DNA of 64,000 nt from Dasypus novemcinctus. Taxonomy: Eukaryota > Chordata > Mammalia > Cingulata > Dasypodidae. The notes below the pieces were generated by a model, which was not told the origin of the DNA, made no database searches, and saw only the letters and a program-made list of their open reading frames with translations. The stretch is taken from NCBI RefSeq assembly GCF_030445035.2, contig NC_080698.1, positions 28,179,294 to 28,243,293 on the forward strand, given 5' to 3'. Of the stretch, positions 20,326 to 32,320 are shown one piece after another (within the stretch, counting starts at the first letter, position 1; each line of letters opens with the position of its first letter). The position numbers were made by a program, and so were the translations under genes.

Positions 20326-23145
20326 TGAGTAGCAGGCCTTAGTAAGCTCACTGGCATATCATACTTGAGGAAACTTGTCTTATGATACAAAGAAGTGCTG
20401 TCAGTATTTAAGAAAGCTGAGAGGGTTTTCTACACAGGAATGGGTGCTCTTAAAGATTAAAGCATTGGGAGGGATCTGTTTTCATCTTTGTGATGTTTTC
20501 CTTTCAGCAAGGACAAGGTAACAAAGTGCAATTATCAGCATTTTTTTTTTTTCTGGTATAAAAGTAATCATAGCATTCTAGAATTTTGTAATAGTTACTG
20601 AGACACCAGATGAACTAAGACAACTATGCACTCCTCTAAGAGCAGATAGGATATTACTGGGTAGAGACATCCAAATTAGTTTGACATGACTTTATTTTAA
20701 ATACGGGTAAAAGTGTGAGACAATATCACTAGGACTTTACTTTAGCTGTGACCTCTTGACACAGAGGAGCACTAACTTAGATCCTCATTCTTAATATTTA
20801 TATATATATGTTTTTTATGTACTGTCTTCAAGTGTACTGAAACTTAAATGTGTTCTGTTAGAGTAGATTGAAGCAAAAACGAATCAGTCTCAGAATGAGC
20901 TTTTAATCTGATCGTTTCATATTTCTTATGTAACTTTCAGTTTAGCTAATGATGTAAAGGAGCAGTTTTCTGTCAATAACTTCCTTAAGTGCTAACACTG
21001 TCTCATTTTTAAAATCCCGAAACGGGCTCAAATTCACCAGTGGTTGGTGCTAGTATAAGTTCGCTCATATGCTAGATAGACTTAAGTTGTCTGAGCCTAT
21101 GTGTATCTTTCAGGTTTTAAGTTAGTTTTATAACCGTATTACCTGTTGAACTCTTGTGATTTCACTGAATTGTCCACTTATAGCAGGATATGGCCAGTTA
21201 TATTGGTCCACCTGGACTCAGTCTTAGAAGAGTTAGAAAATATTACACTCAATTTGCACTAACTACCCATTTTGTTGCCTGACCTTCTTTTCCATCCTCT
21301 ACTTATCCACTCATTGGTACGATAATTTATTTCTCTTCTGCACAGACTATAATGTGAAGTTTTGCCTCTATTTTTAAAATTTAGTTTTCCAGAAACTTAA
21401 AAATCCTGCAGTAGTCTAACTTAATGACTTTTAAGTTACATATGACAATTTAAACCTCATTAAAAAAATTTTTTTTTTGAATTTACTAGTGATGAATATT
21501 TTTTTTCCATTAAAACTTTGTTCTAGGATGATTACTTAGGTAAAGGTGATTGAGAAGGAAAAGAATAAGTAAATAGAGCCATAGCATTGTAGGTACCCAG
21601 TCACTTTTCATGTTTAACTGATGAATTACCAACAGTCACAAGGAACATTAATGTGAAGGACAAACCAACTAATTTTGACCTGTAAGGCAGATATTTGGAT
21701 CAGTAACTTGTTTTTGCTATGCTTTAAAATAATTGATAAAGGATATAAGTATAGCCTAGTCTGTCCTTAACCCAGAACATTTTTATTCTCTTAAAGAAAG
21801 CAAACTGGTATGGTTTGTATTTAAAAAATCTTGCACAAATCATAATGTTTTACTGTGAAACAGATTTAACACATTGCCTCTTTGCATCACATACCTCGTT
21901 TTTCAGAAACTTTCCAAATTGCTTGTCATAGACCTGTACAAGTAGGGAAAGTTTTCTGAAGCAAAATTTAAATGGGACAGCATTTATAGAATTAATATTT
22001 TAAAATTTAGTCTCAGAAAGCTATATGGTTTCCTCTTATTGGCCTTGAGAGTGTATCTGTTATCTCTTTACAAACTTAGTGAATTAATAATCTTTATTTT
22101 CCTCTCCAGTTTATCTTCTGTTATTTTCTTTATTTTCATGCCTATTTGGGGACTGTTTCTGTGAGTTTTTTGATGCTTTTTTTTTACAGTGTTGCTGAGG
22201 GGAGGATAAAAATAAGCAACTTTTGGAACAGGTGTTCTTGAAATTTATTTTTGAAAGCTTCATTGCATATCTAAGATGTCCTGCCGCTTTTTGACAATCT
22301 GTATTTATTTAGAAAAATTTATTACTTGAAAACATGACATAGAACATTGAGTTAGCAATATATATGTGCTGTATGATATATAGGAATACAATATACTGTG
22401 GTTTAATTCTACAGTAGATTTATTCTGTCAATCTGCACAACAGTTGATCCTTTTGTTAAAACAGTTTATATTGAGGGTATGATATAAGTATAGTGTGTCA
22501 AAGCCAAGGGTTAGGATTTGCTATGGAAGTAGAATATATATTGAAATTTATATGAACCTATTATATAGCTGGGACATGTTGCCACTTTTAAAATTATTTC
22601 AGAAGAGACCCTAGAAAATAAGACTAGTGATGTGTTTATGTTTCGATATTTAAGCTACATTTGCATAGTATGGTGAAAACAGTAAAAGGCACAATGGGTA
22701 CTACAGTTTTAAAAAAGAGTTCTAACCTATGCCAGTCTCCCTTTGACTTTGTTTTTACATTTGACAAATATATGTAGCACTTTCCTATATATTTTTTTAC
22801 ACATTGAAAACGATTTGGTATAACCAACTGCTATAGGAAAGAAGAAATTGTACTTTTATTTTCCATCTCTATTGTCTGTTATCCTACAAAGTTGATGTTT
22901 AAGCATCAAGCTGATTTCATTGGTGCATGAGTCAAAGTGGATGTGATCTGTAAGGAATCAGGATTCCCCATGCAAAGCAACTTAAAATGGCATTCAATGT
23001 TCAGTGCTCAGGTATGTAGTAAGTACTGTAGTCCTATGAGGGCGAGTGTGTAGATATTTTAAACATTTTGCCATAATTGCACAATTTTTTGCATTTTTTA
23101 CCTGTGTCATTGTTTCTTATAATAAAACCTTTTCTGATTGAAACT
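20326..23145 (+). other. KBTBD8: KBTBD8 3' UTR (inferred)
   Basis: About 2.8 kb of AT-rich sequence after the stop, with no transposable element that I can recognise and many T-rich and ATTTA-like stretches. The end is inferred from the AATAAA at 23121. Shorter forms are possible through ATTAAA at about 20456. Confidence 0.6.
23121..23126 (+). terminator. KBTBD8: Polyadenylation signal, KBTBD8
   Basis: Canonical AATAAA in a T-rich setting, with a TG-containing stretch about 20-30 bases later. It is the best-placed canonical signal before L2 sequence begins at about 23350. Confidence 0.6.
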
Positions 23146-23349
23146 GACCTCTGACTGAGTTTTACAGAATTAAAATTTTATAAAAAATCATGAAAACCTC
23201 ATATCATGGTAGAATGGAGTCTGCTGAATATTTGGCCTCTGGTATAAATCTAGTTAGTATAATAATCACTTTATATTATGCTCTTCAGCTTCTAAAACAA
23301 GCTCACTTATATTGGTAACCACTTTATTCCTTTTGCTCTGGCCTAAAAT

Positions 23350-24112
23350 CTTGTGGTTATCTTTGACCCCTCTTCTTACACTTCATATCCAATCCATCAG
23401 GAAATCCTGGCTGTTCTACCTTTGAAATACACCAAGACTCTGACCATGTACTACTACTACCACTATTCTCCTAGTCTAACATTACTTATCCTTTCTGGAT
23501 TATTGCAGTTGCCAAGGAACTGGTCTCCCTCCCATCACCCTTACCTCCCCAGACTCTGTTCAGCTCTGTTCTCAGCACAGTAGCTAGAGTGCTCCTGTTA
23601 AAACTAAGTTAGATGACGATTCTCTTCTGCTCAACACCCTCCAGTGTCTTCCCATCTTTCTTTGCATGAGAGCCAAAATCTTTGCTTCTGTACCTCTTAA
23701 CCCCTTGTTTCAGAACTCATTGGTACTCCTCCAGCTCACACTATTCCAGCCACACTGCCCTTGCATTGCTCAAACATGCCAAACACTTCCAGCTTTAGGG
23801 CCTTTCCCTTTGTGCTGTCTTTTGCCAGGGAAGCTCTGACGAATCACTTTATTCAAGATCCTAAGAAAATGTCACCTTATGAGAGAGGCATTCCTTGACC
23901 ATCTTAGTAAAAGAGAACACTGTCCAACACAACCCCTACCCGTACCACCGATCTTTCTTTTTGTGCATTAGTTTTCATGTGTCTTCATACCCCACCCACC
24001 CCACTCCCACTGAGATGAAAGCAGTGATTTTGTTTTATTCACTATTGCACCTCAGATCAGTGCCTGGCACATAGTAGGAACTCAATAAATATTTGTAGGA
24101 AGAAGTAAAATT
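23350..24112 (-). mobile_element. L2 LINE 3' portion
   Basis: Degenerate L2 with landmarks CTCCAGTGTCTTCCCATC, GCATTCCTTGACCATCTTAG and the terminal GCCTGGCACATAGTAGGAAC followed by TCAATAAATATTTG. The orientation is uncertain. Confidence 0.65.
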
Positions 24113-24119
24113 TAAGTTA

Positions 24120-24280
24120 AAGTGATAGGACCTGAGAAGTGTTGAACAGGTACTAGCATCTCTATTTTACCAAGTAGGAAACAGACCTAGTGAGTTGCTG
24201 AAGATCTTCTAACTAGTGAGGTACCCAACTAAGATTAGAATAAAGATTTCCACTTTCACCTCAACCTAGTACCACATTTG
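24120..24280 (-). mobile_element. MIR-like SINE
   Basis: A diverged inverted MIR core: CTATTTTACCAAGTAGGAAA, then GAAGATCTTCTAACTAGTGAG. Confidence 0.45.
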
Positions 24281-26400
24281 TTTTGAATAAAGCTAATAGA
24301 AAAGGTAGATGCTCTGTATTTTATGATTAATGGTGGCCTTTTTAGTGTCCCACCTTTCTTCCAACACTATTATTTAAAACTAGTGCAATTTATAACAGAT
24401 TCTCAATCAGGGAGTTGATGAAGTGGGAAAATATCTTAATACCTTCCCTTTGTTGCCCCATCTATTCCCACGCCCACTCCATCATTGTATCAATATAGTA
24501 TTGTGCCTCTGCTATGAGTTCTATCCCTCAAATAAGATGAAAAAAAAAAAAAGGTTGAGAAATATGGTTTAAAATACTGTTATTTTGGTACTTAGGCAAA
24601 CTTAAAATGGCTTGCCATTTTATTTTATTTTATTTTTTTTTTAATTTTTTAATTTTTTATTGACTTTGTAATAATATTACATTAAAAATATATATGTGAG
24701 GTCCCATTCAACCCCACCCCCCCACCCCCCCTCTCCCCCCCCCAACAACACTCGTTCCCATCATCATGACACATCCATTGGATTTGGTAAGTACATCTTT
24801 GGGCACCTCTGCACCTCATATACATTGGTTCACATCATGGCCCATACTCTCCTCTATTCCATCAAGTGGGCCCTGTGAGGATTTACAATGTCCGGTGATT
24901 ACCTCTGAAGCACCATCCAGGGCAGCTCCATGTCCCGAAGACGCCTCCACCTCTCATCTCTTCCTGCCTTTCCCCATACCCTTTGTCCATTATGTCCACT
25001 TTTCCCAATCCAATGCCACCTCTTCTATGTGGACATTGGATTGGTTGTGTCCATTGCACCTCTATGTCAAGAGGAGGGTCAGATTCCACCTGGATGCTGG
25101 ATGCAATCCTCCCATTTTCAGTTGTAATCACTCTAGGCTCCATGGTGTGGTGGTTGTCCTTCTTCAACTCCATCTTAGCTGAGTGTGGTAAGTCCAATAA
25201 ATCAGATTGTAGGTGCTGGAGTCTGTTGAGGCTCAGGATCTGGCTATCACATTGTCAGTCCAGAGATTCAAATCCCCTAAATATATCTTAAACCCCAACC
25301 TTAACTGCACCTCCAGCACATTAGCATGAAAGTCTTATGAAGGGAGATCCCATCTGAGTCCAGATTCATCACACATAAACACCATTTCCAAAGAGGGGCC
25401 ATCTGCCCTGGTAGTTAACCCCATCGGCCATGACCATAACTCCCATGGGTCTCTTTAGCCCTCAAAGGAACCAATATCTGGGGGTTGTATCTGCTTTATC
25501 TGTCTCTCTGACTCTGCTCAGTTGTGCATGAGGGCAAACCTTCTGCCAGCCTCCAGACTCTTTTTTAGAAACTCGTAGCCATATAAACACGTTTCTCCTT
25601 TCCATTTCCCCCTTACTTTAGGTCAAACAGCATTTTAAAGTCATGGTATTTTATGTAGACATGGATATTCTGCTGATCCGCATTGAACCTTCCGTATAAG
25701 GTCATTTTCCAGTTGCATCATCAGTTGGTAGTTGATAGTGGTCCCTCGTTGCCAGGGAGGCTCATCCCCGGGTGTCATGTCCCGCGCTGGGGGGAAGGCA
25801 TTGCATTTACATGCTGAGTTTGGCTTCGAGACTGGCCACATTTGAGTAACATGAAGGCTGACAGAAGGAAATTCCCAGGCACAAAGTTGCTCTAGGCCTT
25901 GTTCTTATTTTGGGTTTATCAGCTCACAAGCATAGTCATTAGCATCTGGGGCTCACTGTTGAACCCTCACTCCCTCCCGGTCCCCACCACTGTACCTGGG
26001 AGACTGTCGCTGCTCCCCTAGGGACCACGACAGAGCACCACTGGCCAGGAACCCAGTACCCCCCCTGCTGTGGTTTTTAATTGTTGCCACTATGAGTATA
26101 TCCAAACATTACCATGCACCCTGGACATATGTTCTGTACAGCTCCCTGTCAGCCATATATCACCTGTCATTGGTATCCCATACCAGTATCCCTCCATTGC
26201 CATTGTTGAAACACTCTGTGATCCAGAACTCCCCGAAATTTGAAGCCCAATATAATGTCATGGTCCCTTACTAGGGAATGGCATATAGCGATGAGTTTAA
26301 AGGATAGATAAAGAATTTGGATAAAGTTAGATAAAGAACTTAGATAAAGAATGTTGACTTGAAAAAATTCCACATCCTATTTTTTTCTTTTTTTCTTTTT

Positions 26401-26418
26401 TCCCCCCCCCCCCCCCCC
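26401..26418 (-). repeat. C17-18 homopolymer in L1 3' UTR
   Basis: A run of about 17 C follows T-rich sequence on the + strand; on the L1 strand it is a G run followed by A-rich sequence. With the C-rich block at 24711-24742 it forms polypurine, G-rich sites of the kind typical of L1 3' UTRs. Confidence 0.85.
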
Positions 26419-27458
26419 TAATTATTCAGCTTTTCTTCACAGGAGTCCTAGACCACAGCAATGTATATATATAATATACAGCACTCCCACACATCCACCA
26501 GAAAACCTTTTCCCTTCCACAGTGATACTCTTACGCCCTATTCATATCATATTTACTTAAAGTGATGTACAGAGTCTGAGACATTAGCTTTCTAACAAGG
26601 TGACATCTGTGCTTACATTATGGTGCATACTTTAGGATACACAGTTCTTTACATTTTTAGTTATCCTACGTTTTACATTATGGTTTACATTATCAGTCTG
26701 TCATCTCCTATATGTTATGGTGTAATATTACATGTTTTATATCCATCTTTGTGTACTCTCAAGAAACTCCTCTCTTACCCCCCATTTACTTTGGTTCCAC
26801 ACATTTAACGTCCATTTTCCCTTCCACCTTGGTGCCCTCAGTGATAGCCAACCTCCGTTTCCTGAGGAGCCACTTCCAGAGATAGATGGAATAGTGTTCA
26901 GGGCCTAACTTGCTCAACTGCCCCAATGCCCTGGGAGCCACCCTTTCTCTCGAGGGATACAGTTCCCTCTATTGGATGGCATTAGTCCTCCCCAGGATGT
27001 GGGTCCACCCCCACTCTCACTACTTGGGTTTCTACCCCATGGTGTCACCCACTCTGGCAGAATGAGCATTTAGACATTCCCCAGGAGCCCGTCCTGCATC
27101 AGACCCTCCCCTCCGAGCATTCTAAACAGGTAACCCTCTTTATTATATTTTGATATGATTTTCTCGGCATTTTACTCTCCACCAACACCTGACCCTCTCC
27201 TGGTTCGTATGCTACCCCTCCCTCCCCCCACTTTTGGGCAACGTTACCCATCCGTCCCTCCCCAGCCACCCTCAAACCCGCAAAGCCCCAAAAAAGGCAA
27301 CCCCTTACCCCCCTTTTATCTCTTCTTTGTGTTCATACTTACCACCATCTCGTCTTAAATTCCACCCCTGCAGACATCGGCTCATATCCTTCCTCCACCC
27401 TCCGATTTCCTGCAAGCCTATCGTTCAGTCTCTTGCTATCTAGGGCAGCTTGTTTATT

Positions 27459-30400
27459 TCATATCATTGAGGTCATGTAGTATTTGTCCTTCAATGTCTG
27501 GGTTGCTTCACTCAACATAAGGTTCTCAAGATTCATCCATGTTATCACATGTGTTTGTAGTGTGTTTGTTCTTACAGCCGAGTAGTATTCCATTGTGTGT
27601 ATATACCACATTTTATTGATCCACTCGTCTGTTGATGGGCATTTGGGTTGATTCCAACTTTTGGCAATAGTGAACAATGCTGCTATGAACATTGGTGTAC
27701 ATATATTGGTTTGTGTTCTTGTTTTCAGTTCTGCTGGGTATATTCCCAGCAGTGGTATTGCTGGGTCATATGGCAAATCTATGGCTAGTTTTTTGAGAAA
27801 CCGCCATACTGTTCTCCAGAATGGTTGGATCCTTCTGCATTCCCACCAGCAGTGGATGAGTGTTCCCCTTCCTTCACATCCTCTCCAGCACTTGTATTCT
27901 TCTGTTTTTTTCATAGCTGCCAATCTTATGGGTGTAAGATGGTATCTCATTGTGGTTTTGATTTGCATTTCCCTGATAGCTAGAGATTTGGAACATTTTT
28001 TCATGTGCTTTCTTGCCATTTGTATTTCTTCTTCGGAGAAGTGTCTGTTTAAGTCTTTTTCCCATTTTTTAAATGGGTTGTTTATCTTTTTATTTTCAAG
28101 ATATAGGAGTTCTTTATATATGAAGGTTATAAGTTTCTTATCAGTTATATGATTGCCAAATATTTTCTCCCACTGTGTGGGCTCCCTTTTTACTTTCTTG
28201 ACAAACTCCTTTGAGGTGCAGAAGGCTTTAATTTTGAGGAAGTCCCATTTATCTATTAGTTCTTTTGCTGCTCGTGCTTTTGGTGAGATATTCATAAATC
28301 CATTACCTATTACAAGGTCCTGTAGATGTTTCCCTACACTGCTTTCTAAGGTTTTTATGGTCTTGGCTCTTATATTTAGGTCTTTGATCCATCTTGAGTT
28401 AATCTTTGTATAAGGTGTGAGATGGTAATCCTCTTTCATTCTTCTACATATGGCTATCCAGTTCTCCAGACACCATTTGTTGAATAGGCCACTCTCTCCC
28501 AGTTGAGAGGGTTTGGTGGCTTTATCGAATATTATGTGGTTGTATATGTGAGGTTCTATATCAGAGCTTTCAATTCAATTCCATTGGTCTATATGTCTCT
28601 CCTTATGCCAATACCATGCTGTTTTCACCACCGTAGCTTTATAGTATGTTTTGAAGTCAGGTAGTGTGATTCCTCCAATTTCGTTTTTCTTTTTCAGTAT
28701 GTCTTTGGCTATTCGGGGTCTCTTTCCTTTCCAAATAAATTTCATAGTTAGTTTTTCTAGTTCCTTAAAGAAGGCTGCATTGATTTTTATTGGGATTGCA
28801 TTGAATGTGTAGATCAATTTTGGTAGGATAGACATCTTAATAATGTTCAGTCTTCCTATCCATGAACAAGGAATAGTCTTCCATTTATTTAGGTCTTCTT
28901 TGATTTCCTTGAACAATCTTGTATAGTTCTCAGTGTATAAGTTCTTTACCTCTTTAGTTAAATTTATTCCTAAGTATTTGATTTTTTTATTTACTATTGT
29001 GAATGGTATTTGTTTCTTGATTTCCTCCTGATCTTGCTCATTATTGGTGTACAGAAATGCTACTGATTTTTGCGCATTGATCTTATAACCTGCGACTTTA
29101 CTAAACTCATTTATGAGTTCTAGAATCTTCGTTGTAGATCTCTCAGGGTTTTCTATGTATAGGATCATGTCATCTGCAAATAATGAAATTTTGACTTCTT
29201 CCTTTCCAATTTGAATGCCTTTTATTTCTGGTTCTTGCCTCAGTGCTCGAGCAAGTACTTCTAAGACAATGTTAAATAGGAGCGGCGACAGTGGGCATCC
29301 TTGTCTTGTTCCTGAGTTTAGAGGGAAGGAGTCTAGGATTTCTCCATTGTAAACAATATTGGCTTTAGGTTTTTCATATATACTCTTTATCATGTTCAAA
29401 AAATTTCCTTGTATTCCAATCATTTGGAGTGTTTTTATCAAGAAAGGGTGCTGTATTTTGTCAAATGCTTTTTCTGCACCAATAGATATAATCATGTGAT
29501 TTTTTTCCTTCAATCTGTTTATATGGTGTATTACGTTGATTGATTTTCTTATGTTGAACCATCCTTGCATACCTGGGATGAATCCCACTTGGTCGTGGTG
29601 TATAATTCGTTTAATGTGTTGTTGAATACGATTAGCAAGTATTTTGTTAAGTATTTTTGCGTCTAGGTTCATTAGAGAAATTGGTCTGTAATTTTCCTTT
29701 CTTGTGATGTCTTTGTTTGGCTTTGGTACTAGGGTAATGTTGGCATCATAGAAGGAGTTGGGTAATGTTCTTTCTGTTTCGATGGTTTGGAATAGTTTCA
29801 GCAGGATTGGTGTCAGTTCTTTCCGGAATGTTTTGTAGAATTCACCTGTGAAGCCATCTGGCCCTGGGCTCTTCTTAGTTGGGAGATTTATCATAACTGA
29901 TTCTATCTCTCTGCTTGTGATTGGTTTGTTAAGATCATCAATTTCTTCTTTTGTCAATATGGGCTATTTATGTGTTTCTAGGAATTTGTCCATTTCCTCT
30001 AGATTGTCATTTTTGTTGGAATATAGTTTTTCAAAATATCCTCTTATGATAGTCTTTATTTCTGTGGGGTCAGTGGTGATATCGCCTTTCTCATTTCTTA
30101 TTTTGTGTATTTGCATCTTCTCTCTTTTTTTCTTTGTTAGTGTTGCTAAAGGTTTGTCAATTTTGTTAATCTTCTCAAAAAACCAGCTCTTGGTCTTGTT
30201 TATCTGTTCAAGTGCTTTCTTATTTTCTATTTCGTTTAGTTCTGCTCTTATCTTTGTTATTTCCTTCCTTCTTCTTCCTGTTGGGTTACTTTGTTGTTGT
30301 TTTTCTAATTCCTTCAAATGTGCAGTTAGTTCTTCAATTTTTGCTCTTTCTTCTTTTTTGATATATGAATTTATGGCTATAAACTTCCCTCTCAGTACTG

Positions 30401-31367
30401 CTTTTGCTGCATCCCATAAATTTTGGTATGTTGTGTTATCATTATCATTTGTTTCAAGGTAGTCATTGATTTCTTTTGAGATTTCCTCTTTGACCCACTG
30501 TTTTTCTAAGAGTGTGTTGTTTAATTTCCAAATCGTGGTGTGAAATCTGGGCTTCTTTCCCTTGCAAATCTCCAGCTTGACTCCACTGTGGTCAGAGATA
30601 ATGTTTTGTATGATTTCAATCTTTCTGAATTCGTTCAGCCTTTCTTTGTGGCCTAGCATATGATCTATCTTGGAGAATGATCCATGTGCGCTTGAGAAAA
30701 ATGTATATCCTGCTGTGTTTGGGTGTAGCGATCTATATATGTCTATTAGATTGAGCTCCTCTAATATACTATTCAGATGTTTTGTTTCTTTGGTGATTCT
30801 CTTTTGAGATGTTCTGTCCAGAGTTGATAGTGGTGTATTAAAATCCCCCACTATAATTGTAGATGTATCTATTCTTTCACTTAGTTTTTCCAGCGTTTGC
30901 CTGACGTATTTAGAGGCACCCTTGTTAGGGGCATAGATATTTATGATTGTTCGATCTTCTTGACAGATTTTCCCTTGGACTAAAATGTAGTATCCTTCTT
31001 TGTCTCTCACAATTGTTTCACATTTAAAGTCTATTTTGTCTGATATTAATATAGCTACTCCTGCCTTTTTTTGGTTATTGTTAGCTTGTATGATTGTTTT
31101 CCAGCCTTTCACTTTCAATCTCCATGCGTCTCTGGGTCTAAGATGTGTCTCTTGTAGACAGCATATGGATGGGTCATATTTCCTTATCCAATGTCCCAGT
31201 CTGAATCTTTTGATAGGTGAGTTTAATCCATTGACATTCAGTGTTATTACTATCAAGGAATTATTTGTGTTAGCCATACTTTGATTGGATTTGTGTTTGT
31301 CATATTTTGTTTGTATATTTTTTTTTGTCTTTTTTGTTGTTGTTGTTGGTCTTATACTCTCCTCCAA
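27459..31367 (-). pseudogene. L1 ORF2p, inactivated by point changes
   Basis: One frame of about 1300 codons, interrupted by two in-frame stops: TAG at 29964-29966 and TGA at 28575-28577 (the latter where relatives have an Arg codon). The likely start is the Met at 31277, next to ITLNVNGL, not the first Met at 31367. Endonuclease motifs are present: [13 protein letters not shown] and SDHSG. Reverse transcriptase motifs include [14 protein letters not shown] and FADDMILY. In motif [14 protein letters not shown] has Gly (codon 29478-29480) where L1 elements have the catalytic Asp. The C-terminal knuckle fits CX3CX7HX4C. The enzyme cannot be made whole from this copy, and the motif A change would remove RT activity even without the stops. 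Confidence 0.92.
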
Positions 31368-32320
31368 CTTTGCCTTTCCTGTTTTTTCCTTTCTTCCTGC
31401 AGCACTCCCTTTAGAATTTCTTGAAGGGGAGGTTTCTTGTTGGTATACTCTTTCAGTTTCTGTTTGTCTGCAAATATTTTGAACTCTCCATCATATTTGA
31501 ATGCTAGTTTAGCTGGATAAAGTATTCTTGGTTGGAAATTTCTTTCCCTTAGTACCTTGACTATATCATACCACTGTTTTCTTGCCTCCATGGTTTCAGA
31601 AGAGAAATCAGCACTTAATCTAATTGAGCTTCCCTTGTATGTGATGGTTTTCTTTTCTCTTGCTGCTTTTAGGATTTTCTCTTTGTCTTGAGCATTGGAT
31701 AATTTGACAAGTATATGTCTTGGGGTGGGCCTGTTGGGGTTTATGACTTGTGGAGTGCGCTGTGCTTCTTGGATATGTACATCTGTCTCTTTCAGTAGAT
31801 TTGGGAAGTTTTCAGCCATTATTTCCTGCAACACTCTTTCTGACCCCTTTCCCTTCTCTTCACCTTCTGGAATGCCTATAATATGTATGTTTGAGCATTT
31901 TGCATTGTCATTCAGGTCCCTAAATCCTAATTGTATTTTTTCTATCTTCTTATTGACCCCTTCTACTATCTGTTTGATTTCTGATGTACTGTCTTCCACA
32001 TCACTAATTCTCTGCTCTGTCTCTTCTAGTCTGCTGATATTTGCTGCAAGTGTATTTTTGATTTCTTGAACTGTGGTGTTCATTCCCATCATATCTGTTA
32101 TGTTTTTGCGTATGTCTCCAATTTCCCCTCCAAGTGATGTCTTCATGTTGTTAACCTCTTTCATTACTGCATCAAATTTGTCGGTGATAAATGTTCTGAG
32201 ATCTTTCATTGCTTGTGCCAAGTTTTGCTCCCCTTCGTGATTATTGGTTTGTTGATTGGATTCAGCCATGTTTTCCTGATTATTGGTTTGGTTCGTAGAT
32301 TTTTGTTGCTTTCTGGTCAT
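31352..32320 (-). CDS. L1 ORF1p
   Basis: Open reading frame of 322 residues, close to the usual 338 of human L1 ORF1p. ORF1p is a trimeric RNA-binding chaperone that coats L1 RNA. Visible parts are a polar N-terminus, a heptad-rich coiled coil about residues 40-135 (with [16 protein letters not shown]), an RRM-type domain from about 140 with [11 protein letters not shown], and a basic C-terminal domain with [15 protein letters not shown]. No stop or frameshift is seen. It overlaps the longest ORF2 frame by 16 bp. Confidence 0.92.
   Translation of the reverse strand: MTRKQQKSTNQTNNQENMAESNQQTNNHEGEQNLAQAMKDLRTFITDKFDAVMKEVNNMKTSLGGEIGDIRKNITDMMGMNTTVQEIKNTLAANISRLEETEQRISDVEDSTSEIKQIVEGVNKKIEKIQLGFRDLNDNAKCSNIHIIGIPEGEEKGKGSERVLQEIMAENFPNLLKETDVHIQEAQRTPQVINPNRPTPRHILVKLSNAQDKEKILKAAREKKTITYKGSSIRLSADFSSETMEARKQWYDIVKVLRERNFQPRILYPAKLAFKYDGEFKIFADKQKLKEYTNKKPPLQEILKGVLQEERKKQERQSWRRV

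Noticed and set aside
27661-32069. Several long + strand frames between 27.6 and 32.1 kb
   Set aside because: They are antisense to L1 ORF2 and ORF1 and have hydrophobic, shadow-like translations.
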